Below are positions 36,024-44,739 of a stretch of 64,000 nt of DNA, piece by piece; the stretch's first letter is position 1, and each line of letters starts with the position of its first letter. This DNA comes from Acidobacteriota bacterium (GTDB lineage: Bacteria > Acidobacteriota > Blastocatellia > RBC074), in the NCBI GenBank assembly GCA_018268995.1, contig JAFDVL010000039.1, positions 1 to 64,000 of the forward strand, read 5' to 3'. A program made the translations under genes and the position numbers. The notes beneath the pieces were generated by a model, which was not told the DNA's origin, made no database searches, and worked only from the letters and a program-made list of their open reading frames with translations.

Positions 36024-37394
36024 ATGACCTGCCGCATTTGGCTGCTGTTATTTTTGACCTCAGCTTTTAGCCTTCTCACATTCGCCCAAAATCATCGCGT
36101 CGTCAGAATTTCAGCCAAGGAGGCTGTCAATCCTGGTGAGGTTTCAGTTGCCATCAATCCGAAGAATCCTGACAACATCATCGGCGTTTCATTCCAATAT
36201 GGCCAACCGGGGCAGGCACGCGTCAGCGATGTTCGCTATGTAACAGCTGACGGCGGCAAAACCTGGATCACGATGAATGCCGCAAATTTGCGAAACCTGC
36301 CACAAGGGGATGATTCCATCGCATTCAGCAGCGAAGGCATCGCATATCACGCTTATATGTCGTTTGATGGCATTCGCGTCAAACAACCGCAACGCGCCTT
36401 CAGTGGCATTTGGGTCAGCGCGTCCAAAGACAGCGGGCAAACCTGGGCAGACCCCGTACCCGTCATTGACCACGTCAACTCTGTCTTACCATTTGAAGAC
36501 AAACCCTATGTTGTCACCGACAACGTTAATGGCTCGCCCTATCGCAACAACGTTTACCTGGCCTGGACGCGCTTTGATGTTTACGGCAGCAAAGACCCGC
36601 AACATCGTTCGCATATTTTCTTTTCGAGTTCGCGCGATGGCGGCAAAAGCTTTGCTCCGGCATTTGAAGTTTCTGACACCACGGGCGATTGCGAAGACAG
36701 CGATAATACATTGGAAGGTGCGATTGCAGCGTCCGGTGTAAAAGGCGAAGTTTATTTGGTCTGGGCAGGGCCAAAAGGCTTGTACTTCGATAAATCGCTG
36801 GATGGTGGTGTGACGTTCGGCAAAGACAAAATTATTTCCGAGATGCCCGGCGGATGGGATTTTGAAATGCCCGGACTTGATCGCGCCAACGGGATGCCTG
36901 TGACGAAAGTGGACACCAGCAACGGCCCGAATCGTGGCACGATTTATGTGAATTGGGTGGACGCGCGCAACGGCGATCATGATGTTTTTCTGATGTCTTC
37001 ACGCGATGGCGGAAATAGCTGGTCAACGCCTGTACGCGTCAATGATGACAGGCTGAAAAATGGCAAAGACCAATTCTTTACGTGGATGGCAATTGACCCT
37101 GTGGACGGTTCCGTCAACATCGTCTTTTATGATCGCCGTGACTTGAATGGCACGAAAACCGGACTGACCTTAGCGCGCAGCATTGACGGAGGCAAAACTT
37201 TCGCCAATCACAAAATCAATCTTGCCCCGTTTGAATGTGACAAGTCTGTTTTCTTTGGCGATTACAGCGGAATTGATGCGTACGGCGGGCGTGTTGTGCC
37301 GATTTTCATGCACTTCGTCGGCAAGCGCGATTTGGCAGTGTCAGCAGCGATTTTTGATTTCAAGCCGGGGACAATGGAACAATTGAAGCCATAG
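36024..37394 (+). CDS. Secreted sialidase-like BNR/Asp-box repeat protein
   Basis: The 456-residue protein has a signal peptide (1-21). It contains at least five Asp-box repeats of the S-x-D-x-G-x-T-W type: TADGGKTW, SKDSGQTW, SRDGGKSF, SLDGGVTF, SRDGGNSW and SIDGGKTF. These mark a six-bladed beta-propeller as in sialidases and other glycosidases. Catalytic residues cannot be assigned with confidence. The ATG follows directly on the TAA of the selenoprotein gene, so the three genes from 34619 are probably one operon. Confidence 0.83.
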   Translation: MTCRIWLLLFLTSAFSLLTFAQNHRVVRISAKEAVNPGEVSVAINPKNPDNIIGVSFQYGQPGQARVSDVRYVTADGGKTWITMNAANLRNLPQGDDSIAFSSEGIAYHAYMSFDGIRVKQPQRAFSGIWVSASKDSGQTWADPVPVIDHVNSVLPFEDKPYVVTDNVNGSPYRNNVYLAWTRFDVYGSKDPQHRSHIFFSSSRDGGKSFAPAFEVSDTTGDCEDSDNTLEGAIAASGVKGEVYLVWAGPKGLYFDKSLDGGVTFGKDKIISEMPGGWDFEMPGLDRANGMPVTKVDTSNGPNRGTIYVNWVDARNGDHDVFLMSSRDGGNSWSTPVRVNDDRLKNGKDQFFTWMAIDPVDGSVNIVFYDRRDLNGTKTGLTLARSIDGGKTFANHKINLAPFECDKSVFFGDYSGIDAYGGRVVPIFMHFVGKRDLAVSAAIFDFKPGTMEQLKP

Positions 37395-37400
37395 GGCAAT

Positions 37401-38237
37401 TCATTTTCTGTTTGGCGTGATGATGCGATCTCGAATGAGGTGAACAACATCCGCTGGTAATCCCTGTATTTGGATTTCTCGCGTCAGGAGACGGCGCAAA
37501 TAATCATCGCCACCACTCGTCTTAAATTGTTCTCGTTGGATCAAATGCAAAAGTCTTTTCCCATCAATCACACGATGAGCAGTTGCAAGTTGAGAAAGCA
37601 ATGGGTCAAGCAACTGCTCTTTTTCCTGGATCAATCTTTCGGCCTCTGCCTTAGTGCATTGCAATCTCTTCGCTGCTTGCTGAATCACAATGTCCCGATC
37701 CGTGTCGTGCCCGATGCTGAAATATTCGGGGTCTGATCCCCGCGAATTTTGGCTGGCGTCAAAAAATACCCAATTTGCCGCCATAATGCTTTTCAAGCTT
37801 CGGCAACGATCCAACAATTGCGTTTCCATTGCTTGTTGATCGGGCAGTTGCCTAATGATTTCTGGATGCCGCACTCGTAACACTTGTCGCAATGGTTCTG
37901 GTTCCAATAGGTAGTTCTCTAATGCGTATCGTCGCAGGATGAATTGATGAGAGGTTTCTACATACGAATCTTCAACCTCTTCATCCGAACGAAAGTCCCG
38001 ATCCATAATGCCGTAGGCTTCTTGCAAAGTGCCTTTCGTGAGCCATTCTTGCAGTAGCTTTTCCAACGCAAGAATGCCTCCACAATCAAAGAATTCGATC
38101 TCTGCAAGCTCTGCTCTGAACCACTCCCGTAACACTTCATAATCATCCTTGCCCTCAACCAAAACGATAATTCGTCCTCCAGCGGCGAAGCGAGCACGAG
38201 TTAGTTCGGGAGAGTCAGACGATGAGATAATGCGCAT
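37401..38237 (-). CDS. DUF4435 (TOPRIM-like) protein, PARIS AriB-like
   Basis: The 278-residue protein has TOPRIM-type acids: E28 in IIVLVEGKDDYEVL and D79-x-D81 in YGIMDRDF, then RRYALENYLLEP (103-113), the DUF4435 signature. In PARIS, AriB is a DUF4435 TOPRIM nuclease that is released by the AriA ATPase when a phage anti-restriction protein is sensed and then arrests the cell. The gene starts 9 bp after the stop of an AAA ATPase gene on the same strand. The AT-rich composition suggests transfer. Equivalence to AriB is inferred from family and gene order. Confidence 0.78.
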   Translation of the reverse strand: MRIISSSDSPELTRARFAAGGRIIVLVEGKDDYEVLREWFRAELAEIEFFDCGGILALEKLLQEWLTKGTLQEAYGIMDRDFRSDEEVEDSYVETSHQFILRRYALENYLLEPEPLRQVLRVRHPEIIRQLPDQQAMETQLLDRCRSLKSIMAANWVFFDASQNSRGSDPEYFSIGHDTDRDIVIQQAAKRLQCTKAEAERLIQEKEQLLDPLLSQLATAHRVIDGKRLLHLIQREQFKTSGGDDYLRRLLTREIQIQGLPADVVHLIRDRIITPNRK

Positions 38238-38246
38238 GGCTGTGAA

Positions 38247-39278
38247 TCAAAAAGGAGTCAATACACGCGTGTTTTCTGCACTAAAGATTTCGACAAATAC
38301 AGGCGCGTGCGTCGTGACAATAAGCTGATACGGGATTTCTTTTTGCAAGGCCAGAAGCCCCTGCGCCAGCCGATGTTGATAGGCTGGGTGTAGGCTGTTT
38401 TCGATTTCGTCAATCAAGACGATACTTCCCGGTAATAACTTTCGATAAAGCTCAATCAAGATGATGAGCAGGTTTTGTTCGCCTGAACTGAGTTCGTGCA
38501 ATCGGTGTTCGTGCCCGTCCTTAGTCTTCACAAATACGTCCAGTTCTTTACGGTTGACGTGAAAAGTCTTTCCATCAAAGTCTAAATCATTCAGAAATTT
38601 TCGCATTTGTTCGAAGCGTTCCGTGTCTGAATATTCTAGCCATATCAAATAAGAGGTTAGTGATCCCCAAAATTGCCTAACGACTTCGATGCGCTGAACA
38701 AACTTGTACGCATCTGCTTCTTTTTGAATCTGGTCTGGTGAAACAGGTTCGAGGCTTCGATTATGAGGCAGGTAAATGATAGACGGTACTAAATCAGAGA
38801 GTGCGACGTATAGATCTGAGGCTGGATATTTACTCGGTATGCCTTGCTGCATACCAATCCTTTGCCTGATTTCGATAGCAAATCCTGTGTCTTCAGGCAT
38901 GAGTGTATTTGGATATGGGCCTTTTCCCCAGCCGCATTTTTCTTCGTGCAAACGTGCATCTGTCGGCGGCACGCCATAAAACAAACTCATTTCCTTTCCC
39001 CCAACCAAAAAATCCATTTGTAAATACTCTGACTTCTTTTTAGCCAAGAAGTCAGGGGCTTTTTGCACCTGATGATCGTCAAGAGTATCCAGCGATTTTG
39101 GAATGAGCATCTCCGCCATTGCGGCAATCACTTCGAGGACCGTTGTCTTTCCACTTCCATTTGCGCCTCCAATCACACAAACAGGCAAGGTCTTCCCGCT
39201 AGCATCAAAAAAATCTATCTTGATGTCGTCAATCGGCCCGCAATTCTTGATTCTGACGGAACGCAATTCCAGTTTCAT
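38247..39278 (-). CDS. AAA (ABC-type/OLD-like) ATPase, PARIS AriA-like
   Basis: The 343-residue protein is an SMC/RecF/OLD-like ATPase. Walker A is GGANGSGKT (37-45), the ABC signature LSSGEQ is at 263-268, Walker B VLIDEIE at 287-293, and the H-loop TTHAP at 322-326. It lacks its own nuclease domain, unlike OLD proteins, which fits use of the DUF4435 protein as a separate effector. It is shorter than the E. coli PARIS ATPase as I recall it, so this may be a minimal or diverged variant. The Uma2 gene lies just upstream. Confidence 0.82.
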   Translation of the reverse strand: MKLELRSVRIKNCGPIDDIKIDFFDASGKTLPVCVIGGANGSGKTTVLEVIAAMAEMLIPKSLDTLDDHQVQKAPDFLAKKKSEYLQMDFLVGGKEMSLFYGVPPTDARLHEEKCGWGKGPYPNTLMPEDTGFAIEIRQRIGMQQGIPSKYPASDLYVALSDLVPSIIYLPHNRSLEPVSPDQIQKEADAYKFVQRIEVVRQFWGSLTSYLIWLEYSDTERFEQMRKFLNDLDFDGKTFHVNRKELDVFVKTKDGHEHRLHELSSGEQNLLIILIELYRKLLPGSIVLIDEIENSLHPAYQHRLAQGLLALQKEIPYQLIVTTHAPVFVEIFSAENTRVLTPF

Positions 39279-39288
39279 AATTTTGTTT

Positions 39289-39891
39289 TCAAGTTAGGGA
39301 CGCAGATGGTTGTTCCTTAACCGGAAACTCAACGCGCGCATACACATCTTTCAGCGGCAAGTGACAATCAATAGATTCGATGTGGATGCTTTCTGTAAGT
39401 TCAAATTCTTCCGACAACAACCAGAATTTCCCGTGCCGGGTATAATGTTCGATACGAGCAATATCTTGTGAAATGAGAACATAGTCGGTTAAGGATTCAA
39501 GCTGGCGATAGCTGGCAAATTTTTCCCCGCGATCATAGGCTTCGGTCGAGGGCGAAAGCACCTCAATAATTACTTTGGGATTGAGAATCACATCCTTGAA
39601 TTGATCGTGATAAATAATTTTCCCACAAACAAGCACGATGTCTGGATAACCAAAAAATTTCAAACCCGGCGTGCGAACTTTTGTATCGGAAGTAAAATCC
39701 TCACAGCCTTTCCCTTCTAGTTGCCTGCCTATGATCTTAAGCGCATCTGCGTTGATTCGTCCGTGATTTGGACTCTCGCCCGCCATCGCAAAAATCCTGC
39801 CATCAATGTACTCACTTCTAAATTCTGCCGCTCTCTCCAAGGCTAAATATTCTTCTGGGGAGTAATATGTTTTTGGTTGTGGTAACGCCAT
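39289..39891 (-). CDS. Uma2-family (DUF820) putative endonuclease
   Basis: The 200-residue protein starts at the ATG at 39891, with AAAGGAG 9 bases upstream. It has YYSPEEYLALERAAEFRSEYIDGRIFAMAGES, then GYPDIVLVCGKI and VIIEVLSPSTEAYDRGEKFASYRQL, the canonical Uma2 D...E-V-L-S-P-S motif with presumed PD-(D/E)XK-type residues. It lies 10 bp upstream of the AAA ATPase gene, so it may be co-transcribed with the defence-like pair. It is more canonical than the copy near 15 kb. Confidence 0.88.
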   Translation of the reverse strand: MALPQPKTYYSPEEYLALERAAEFRSEYIDGRIFAMAGESPNHGRINADALKIIGRQLEGKGCEDFTSDTKVRTPGLKFFGYPDIVLVCGKIIYHDQFKDVILNPKVIIEVLSPSTEAYDRGEKFASYRQLESLTDYVLISQDIARIEHYTRHGKFWLLSEEFELTESIHIESIDCHLPLKDVYARVEFPVKEQPSASLT

Positions 39892-39941
39892 CGCATTTGC
39901 TCCTTTGCTCAAGATTATGATGGGTGGCGCGGTTGCGTCAA

Positions 39942-40808
39942 TTACTTCTTCGTCGGTCGAATGCCGTGATAGTTCACGTCTATCGTCATCTTCCCTGCCC
40001 ATTTTTTCGGGACTTTTTTGCCTGCGGCCCAATGGATTCCATTGATGACGAATCGCTGCATCGCCTCTTCCTTGAAGTCGAATGGATGACCGAGCGTGGT
40101 GACGAAGACTTTTGCGCCTGCTTTGTTTTTCCATGTCCAGGCAACGGGATTGTCTACGACGGGGCGATTCGGACGGACTTCGGGGTTGACGGATTTGCCC
40201 ATCAACAGAACTTCTGCATCAGCGGGTGGATAATTTGGCTTGACGTGATAGAGCCATGAGGCAACGTGAAACGAAGCGGGGATGCCCGTCAGGATGGGAT
40301 GTTTTGCGGCTTCTTTGATGATGGAAACATCGGTGCTCGACAAATGACCATAGTGATAATGCCCTCCACCCCAGCCGGGCGGCCCGCCCAGATAATCCAC
40401 CGCAAACGCATTCCATTTTTCCAGTTCGTGCCCTTTCGGATAATTGAACGCGTGTGTTGTAGTACGAAAAGCCACAATAGGTTTGCCGGATTTCAGATAG
40501 TTCTCAATGTGACGCAACTGATCAGCAGGCAAGCGCCGCCAACGCAGGAAAAACACGGCAACATCGGCTGTGTCCAATGCTTCAAGCCCGGGGATGTTTT
40601 CTTCGGCGTTTTCATCCGGGTACGATTTCACGACTGTCGTTTTGAAGCCGTATTTTGTTTCCAGTTCTTTGGCAAGGATCGGGAAGGTTTCTTCCGAACT
40701 GTATTCGTGATCGCCGCTGACAAAGACGATGTGCGGCTTTTTCGACGATTGCGCAAAGGCACTGACAGAACTCAGGAACAAAAGGACGAGCAGAATTTTT
40801 CGGGTCAT
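39942..40808 (-). CDS. Secreted ThuA-domain protein
   Basis: The 288-residue protein starts at the ATG at 40808 with a signal peptide (1-19). The ThuA fold, a type 1 glutamine amidotransferase-like domain, shows KPHIVFVSGDHEYSSEETFPILAKEL, ADVAVFFLRWRRLPADQLRHIENYLKSGKPIVAFRTTTHAF and GGHYHYGHL. The nucleophile Cys is absent, as in the family. ThuA proteins are tied to sugar metabolism, with poorly defined activity; exported forms accompany Gfo/Idh/MocA oxidoreductases, as one does 1.6 kb away. Confidence 0.87.
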   Translation of the reverse strand: MTRKILLVLLFLSSVSAFAQSSKKPHIVFVSGDHEYSSEETFPILAKELETKYGFKTTVVKSYPDENAEENIPGLEALDTADVAVFFLRWRRLPADQLRHIENYLKSGKPIVAFRTTTHAFNYPKGHELEKWNAFAVDYLGGPPGWGGGHYHYGHLSSTDVSIIKEAAKHPILTGIPASFHVASWLYHVKPNYPPADAEVLLMGKSVNPEVRPNRPVVDNPVAWTWKNKAGAKVFVTTLGHPFDFKEEAMQRFVINGIHWAAGKKVPKKWAGKMTIDVNYHGIRPTKK

Positions 40809-40913
40809 ACGGGTGAGTCTCTTTGGATGAAAGTCAGATTCGTTGTTACAATCACGCCCATTCAAACACTGATGAAGTAATCCTTTTGTGTAGCATTGTC
40901 AACGAGTGCTCAG

Positions 40914-40974
40914 AGTTCACGCTTCAGTGTGGTGGTTCGGTTGCAGAAAGTAAAACCACGCTGAAGCGTGAACT
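40914..40974. repeat. Intergenic inverted repeat, 20-bp arms with one mismatch
   Basis: AGTTCACGCTTCAGTGTGGT (40914-40933) pairs with 40955-40974 with one mismatch. It lies in the divergent region between the ThuA and dipeptidase genes. No promoter could be assigned with confidence. Confidence 0.8.
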
Positions 40975-41015
40975 CCGAACAACTCTCATCATTTCTGATT
41001 TCTCAAGGAGAATAG

Positions 41016-42383
41016 ATGTACCGTTTCTTATCAATCGCTCTTTTTTCTCTTGTGTTCTGGCAAGCTTGCGGGCCGCAGCCAAATTCAACCGCGAGCAACA
41101 CAACCGCCTCAACCAGCCCCGCCGCTTCGGCTTCGGCTGCGCCAACGGCGACACCGGAACTTCCACCAACGCCCGCTCCCACGCCTGCGTTAACAGGCGC
41201 GGACGCAGAACTGTGGGCGAAAGCGATGAAGATTCATCAATCGTCCATTGTCATTGATACCCACAATGATGTGACCTCTGCGATTCTGGATGATGGTTTT
41301 GATCTGGGTGAAAATGGCATTGTGAACGGTCGCATCAAAACGCATACGGACATCGCACGATTGAAAACGGGCGGGATGGGCGCGCAGTTTTTTGCGGTCT
41401 ATGTCGGCAAAGAATTCGTCAACAAAAAGGCCGAAGAAGGCGGCGGCGCAGCACGGCGGGCGATGGATATGATTGATGTTGTTTATGATCAGGTCAAAAA
41501 ACACCCTGACACGTTCGAAATGGCATACACCGCTGATGATATTCGCCGCATTCGCAAGAGCGGAAAGATCGCAGCGCTGATGGGCATTGAGGGCGGCCAC
41601 GCGATTGAAGACAGTTTGCACGCCTTGAGAAACTTTTATCGGCTCGGCATTCGCTATATGACGCTGACCCACACGAACACGAACAGCTGGGCTGATTCCG
41701 AGGCTGATTTGAAAAAGCCGGACGTCAAACATCACGGCGGACTGAGCGATTTTGGCAAGCAGGTTGTTCTGGAAATGAATCGTCTGGGAATGATGGTGGA
41801 CATTTCACACGTTGCTGACGACACGATGGCAGATGTCTTTGAAGTCTCGAAAGCTCCGGTCATTGCTTCGCATTCTTCGGCTCGTGCCATTGCGGCTCAC
41901 ACGCGCAATTTGAATGACGACGAGTTACGCGCGATTGCGAAAAATGGTGGCGTCGTGATGGTCAATTTTTACGACGGCTTTATTGATCCTAAGAAAGCCG
42001 AAGTTACTTTTAATGGGCGCGCCAAAGAAGAAGAACTGAAACAAAAATATCCCAATGACCCGAAACGCGTAGCCGACGAAATGAAGCAATGGCGGGCGCA
42101 ATACAAGTTTGATAAAACACCGCTTTCAGTGCTGATGGATCACATCGAACACATCATCAAAGTGGCAGGCATTGATCACGTCGGCTTTGGTGCTGACCTG
42201 GATGGCATCCCCCTGGATGCCGCTCCCGTCGGCGCAGAAGATGTATCCAAATATCCCGTCATCACGTTTGAGCTACTCAAACGCGGACATTCTGAAGCGG
42301 ACATCAAAAAAATCCTGGGCGAAAATTTGCTGCGGGCAATGGCGCGCTGCGAACAAGTCGCTAAAGAAATGCCAAAAATGTAG
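41016..42383 (+). CDS. Membrane dipeptidase (M19 family) lipoprotein
   Basis: The 455-residue protein has a lipobox (FWQAC, C18) and a Ser/Thr/Ala/Pro-rich linker (20-60), then an M19 zinc dipeptidase barrel. The first metal ligands H83-x-D85 are in IDTHNDVT. A bridging Glu lies in ALMGIEGGHAIEDS. His residues follow in VDISHVADDT and IASHSSARAI, then HTRNLNDDELRAI and DHVGFGADLDGI. It cleaves dipeptides at the cell surface. AAGGAGAAT precedes the start. Confidence 0.92.
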   Translation: MYRFLSIALFSLVFWQACGPQPNSTASNTTASTSPAASASAAPTATPELPPTPAPTPALTGADAELWAKAMKIHQSSIVIDTHNDVTSAILDDGFDLGENGIVNGRIKTHTDIARLKTGGMGAQFFAVYVGKEFVNKKAEEGGGAARRAMDMIDVVYDQVKKHPDTFEMAYTADDIRRIRKSGKIAALMGIEGGHAIEDSLHALRNFYRLGIRYMTLTHTNTNSWADSEADLKKPDVKHHGGLSDFGKQVVLEMNRLGMMVDISHVADDTMADVFEVSKAPVIASHSSARAIAAHTRNLNDDELRAIAKNGGVVMVNFYDGFIDPKKAEVTFNGRAKEEELKQKYPNDPKRVADEMKQWRAQYKFDKTPLSVLMDHIEHIIKVAGIDHVGFGADLDGIPLDAAPVGAEDVSKYPVITFELLKRGHSEADIKKILGENLLRAMARCEQVAKEMPKM

Positions 42384-42385
42384 AG

Positions 42386-42445
42386 CAGGCGGCTCGCCTG
42401 TTCAGTTCGAATCGTTATTTGTTGGGGACAGGCAAGCTGCCTGTC
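42386..42445. repeat. Two short GC-rich palindromes
   Basis: CAGGCGGCTCGCCTG (42386-42400) and GACAGGCAAGCTGCCTGTC (42427-42445) are separate near-perfect palindromes that share the CAGGC...GCCTG word. Both are in the 82-bp gap between the dipeptidase and oxidoreductase genes. The same word occurs in the hairpin at 18320-18363. Confidence 0.72.
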
Positions 42446-42465
42446 CTACATTTTCAGGAGCTTTT

Positions 42466-43830
42466 ATGAAACGTCGAGAATTCATCCAAACAAGCACCGG
42501 ACTGGCACTCACGTCAGCCTTCATCACGAAAAAAGCGCACGCTTATTCCTACGGTGAAGAGTTTGCGCAAAAGAAACCGCGTGTCGGGTTGATCGGCACG
42601 GGCTGGTACGGCAAGAGCGATTTGTTTCGACTGGTGCAGGTCGCGCCTGTCGAAATCGTATCGCTTTGTGATGTGGATAAGAAGCTGTTAGCTGAAGCCG
42701 CCGCGATGTCTGCCGAGCGTCAGGAGTCAAAAAAGACGCCACGCACCTACAGTGACTATCGGCAGATGCTTAAGGAAAAAGATTTGGACATCGTGCTGAT
42801 CGCGACGCCCGATCACTGGCATGCGCTGCCGATGATCGAGGCCGCCAAAGCAGGCGCGGATATGTATTGCCAAAAGCCGATCAGCGTTGACGTGGCTGAA
42901 GGCAAAGCCATGCTCGACGCCGCGCGCAAATACAAACGCGTCGTGCAAATCGGCACGCAACGTCGCAGCACACCGCATTTGATCGAAGCCCGCGAACAAA
43001 TCGTGCAGGCAGGTAAGCTTGGCAAAGTGGGATTAGTTGAAATTTATTGCTACTACCACATGCGTGCGAAAGAGAATCCGCCCGACAGTACACCACCAGA
43101 TTATTTGGACTACGAAATGTGGACGGGGCCTGCGCCAATGCGCCCATACGACACGCTGAAGCATCCTCGTCGCTGGCGCGCATTTATGGAATACGGCAAC
43201 GGCATCGTCGGCGATATGTGCGTTCACATGCTGGACATGACGCGCTGGATGCTGAATCTGGGCTGGCCGAAACGCATCTCATCATCGGGCGGAATTTTGA
43301 TAGACAAAGCGAGCAAAGCGAATATCACCGACACGCAAACCGCAACATTTGATTTCCCTGATTTTCCCGTTATCTGGCAACATCGCAGCTACGGCGCACC
43401 GCCCGATCCGAAGTATCCGTGGGGCATGACGATTTATGGCGAGAAAGGTACGCTCAAAGCCAGCGTGATGAGCTACGACTTCACCCCGATGGATAACAAA
43501 GAGCAACCTATTCACAAAGATGTGACCTACGAATTTGAGCAATACCCAATTGATCGCACTGAAAAAGATTTGGAGCGCCACGTTGCGCCTGCGATCCGCG
43601 GCCATATGCGCGATTTGCTGCGGGCGATAGAAAATCGCAGCCGACCCGTAGCGGACATTGAAGAGGGTTACATTTCTTCGGCAAGCTGTATTTTGGCGAA
43701 CAACGCGCTAAAGCTTGGACGCTCTCTCACGTGGGACCCACAGAAACATCAGGTCGTTGGTGATGCAGAGGCAAATAAACTGTTGCGGCGGGAATATCGT
43801 AAAGGGTGGGTTCATCCGGCGGCTGGATAA
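42466..43830 (+). CDS. Tat-exported Gfo/Idh/MocA-family oxidoreductase
   Basis: The 454-residue protein starts at the ATG at 42466 (CAGGAG upstream) with twin-arginine signal KRREFIQTSTG. The NAD(P) Rossmann domain begins RVGLIGTGWYGKSDL; VLIATPDHWHALPMIEAAKAGADMYCQKPIS is the family core, with the Lys of the usual E-K-P here in Q-K-P. The C-terminal alpha/beta domain follows. It probably acts on a sugar or inositol derivative in the periplasm with a tightly bound cofactor. The much longer open frame upstream runs into the dipeptidase gene and is not used. Confidence 0.9.
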   Translation: MKRREFIQTSTGLALTSAFITKKAHAYSYGEEFAQKKPRVGLIGTGWYGKSDLFRLVQVAPVEIVSLCDVDKKLLAEAAAMSAERQESKKTPRTYSDYRQMLKEKDLDIVLIATPDHWHALPMIEAAKAGADMYCQKPISVDVAEGKAMLDAARKYKRVVQIGTQRRSTPHLIEAREQIVQAGKLGKVGLVEIYCYYHMRAKENPPDSTPPDYLDYEMWTGPAPMRPYDTLKHPRRWRAFMEYGNGIVGDMCVHMLDMTRWMLNLGWPKRISSSGGILIDKASKANITDTQTATFDFPDFPVIWQHRSYGAPPDPKYPWGMTIYGEKGTLKASVMSYDFTPMDNKEQPIHKDVTYEFEQYPIDRTEKDLERHVAPAIRGHMRDLLRAIENRSRPVADIEEGYISSASCILANNALKLGRSLTWDPQKHQVVGDAEANKLLRREYRKGWVHPAAG

Positions 43831-43848
43831 AGATTCCAAACAAGAAAC

Positions 43849-44628
43849 TTATCCAAAAAGGCCAAAGAATCGTTTGCGTTTCTTGGGTTCGTCACTCTCT
43901 TCGCGGCGGACTTTAGCTTTGGCCTGGGCAGGATGACGAAATTCGCCAACCTGATAAACCTGACGCGAGGGCAATTCGACAGCAGACAGGACGCCAGTCA
44001 TATAAGCACCCGTGTCCACTGCAATTAATTCCTCACGCTGCCACACCTGCCCCCATTCGCCAAAATGCTGCCCGGCGATGGTGTGGCCGAAAACTACTAA
44101 CTTGCCGTCGTATTCTGAGAAAAAGCGGCGATTACGTCCCCACATCAATTCGGAACTGTCAGGCGAAAAGCTCGGATGCAGAAAGGAACCATCAGTCATT
44201 TTCGGCAAGCTGGCGTGGACATAAATGGCATGATCGTCTTCGTGCCAAACGGGTAAGGAAGCCAGAAATTCAACATGTTCCTGCGGAATATTTACATTCC
44301 CCTCGGCGTCAGTATAGCTTTTCAGACAATCTAGACCGCCTGTTTTGAGCCAGGCATCAGAGTATTCCGTATTCGGGCGCAACATAGAACCAACCATCAT
44401 AACTTCGTGATTTCCCTTAAGAATCACGACTGTATCCGGCGCTTCCTGTTTCAATTGCATCGCCCGTTCGACAACGCCTTTGGAGTCTTCCCCACGATCA
44501 ACCAAATCGCCGATCAAAATTAAAAAATCCTGTCGCGGTTGATATTTCATTTCCGCCAGAAGTTGATTAAATAAATCCAGTTTCCCGTGAATATCGCCAA
44601 CAACCAGTGTTCTCATAACCTCTTTCAT
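43849..44628 (-). CDS. PPP-family Ser/Thr-type phosphatase (PrpA/PrpB-like)
   Basis: The 259-residue metallophosphoesterase has GDIHGK, ILIGDLVDRGEDS, VILKGNHEVMM, YVHASLP and VVFGHT, the full set of PPP phosphatase metal ligands. A basic tail (KKRKRFF) closes the protein. It likely removes phosphate from proteins or small molecules. Starts at 44628 or 44616 (MRTLVVGDIHG) are both possible; AGAGG lies only two bases before the second, so I kept the first. Confidence 0.87.
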   Translation of the reverse strand: MKEVMRTLVVGDIHGKLDLFNQLLAEMKYQPRQDFLILIGDLVDRGEDSKGVVERAMQLKQEAPDTVVILKGNHEVMMVGSMLRPNTEYSDAWLKTGGLDCLKSYTDAEGNVNIPQEHVEFLASLPVWHEDDHAIYVHASLPKMTDGSFLHPSFSPDSSELMWGRNRRFFSEYDGKLVVFGHTIAGQHFGEWGQVWQREELIAVDTGAYMTGVLSAVELPSRQVYQVGEFRHPAQAKAKVRREESDEPKKRKRFFGLFG

Positions 44629-44739
44629 CGTTTCGCCCGCGCACGGCTCTTTGCAAAGTGGGAGCAAAAAGTTATATTTCTGCTTCAGTCTATACTTATC
44701 AAGGTGATCAAGCTACCGATTTTATAAAAGCCTGCTCCG

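Noticed and set aside
40905..40912. CIRCE element (HrcA site) suggested by GAGTGCT
   Set aside because: Only one half-site is present and no heat-shock gene follows; the word belongs to the flank of a palindromic repeat. A similar GAGCACTC near 63-70 also lacks a partner.
42172..42465. N-terminal extension of the Gfo/Idh/MocA protein
   Set aside because: The frame runs through the 3' end of the dipeptidase gene and two palindromes; the Tat signal and ribosome site fix the start at 42466.
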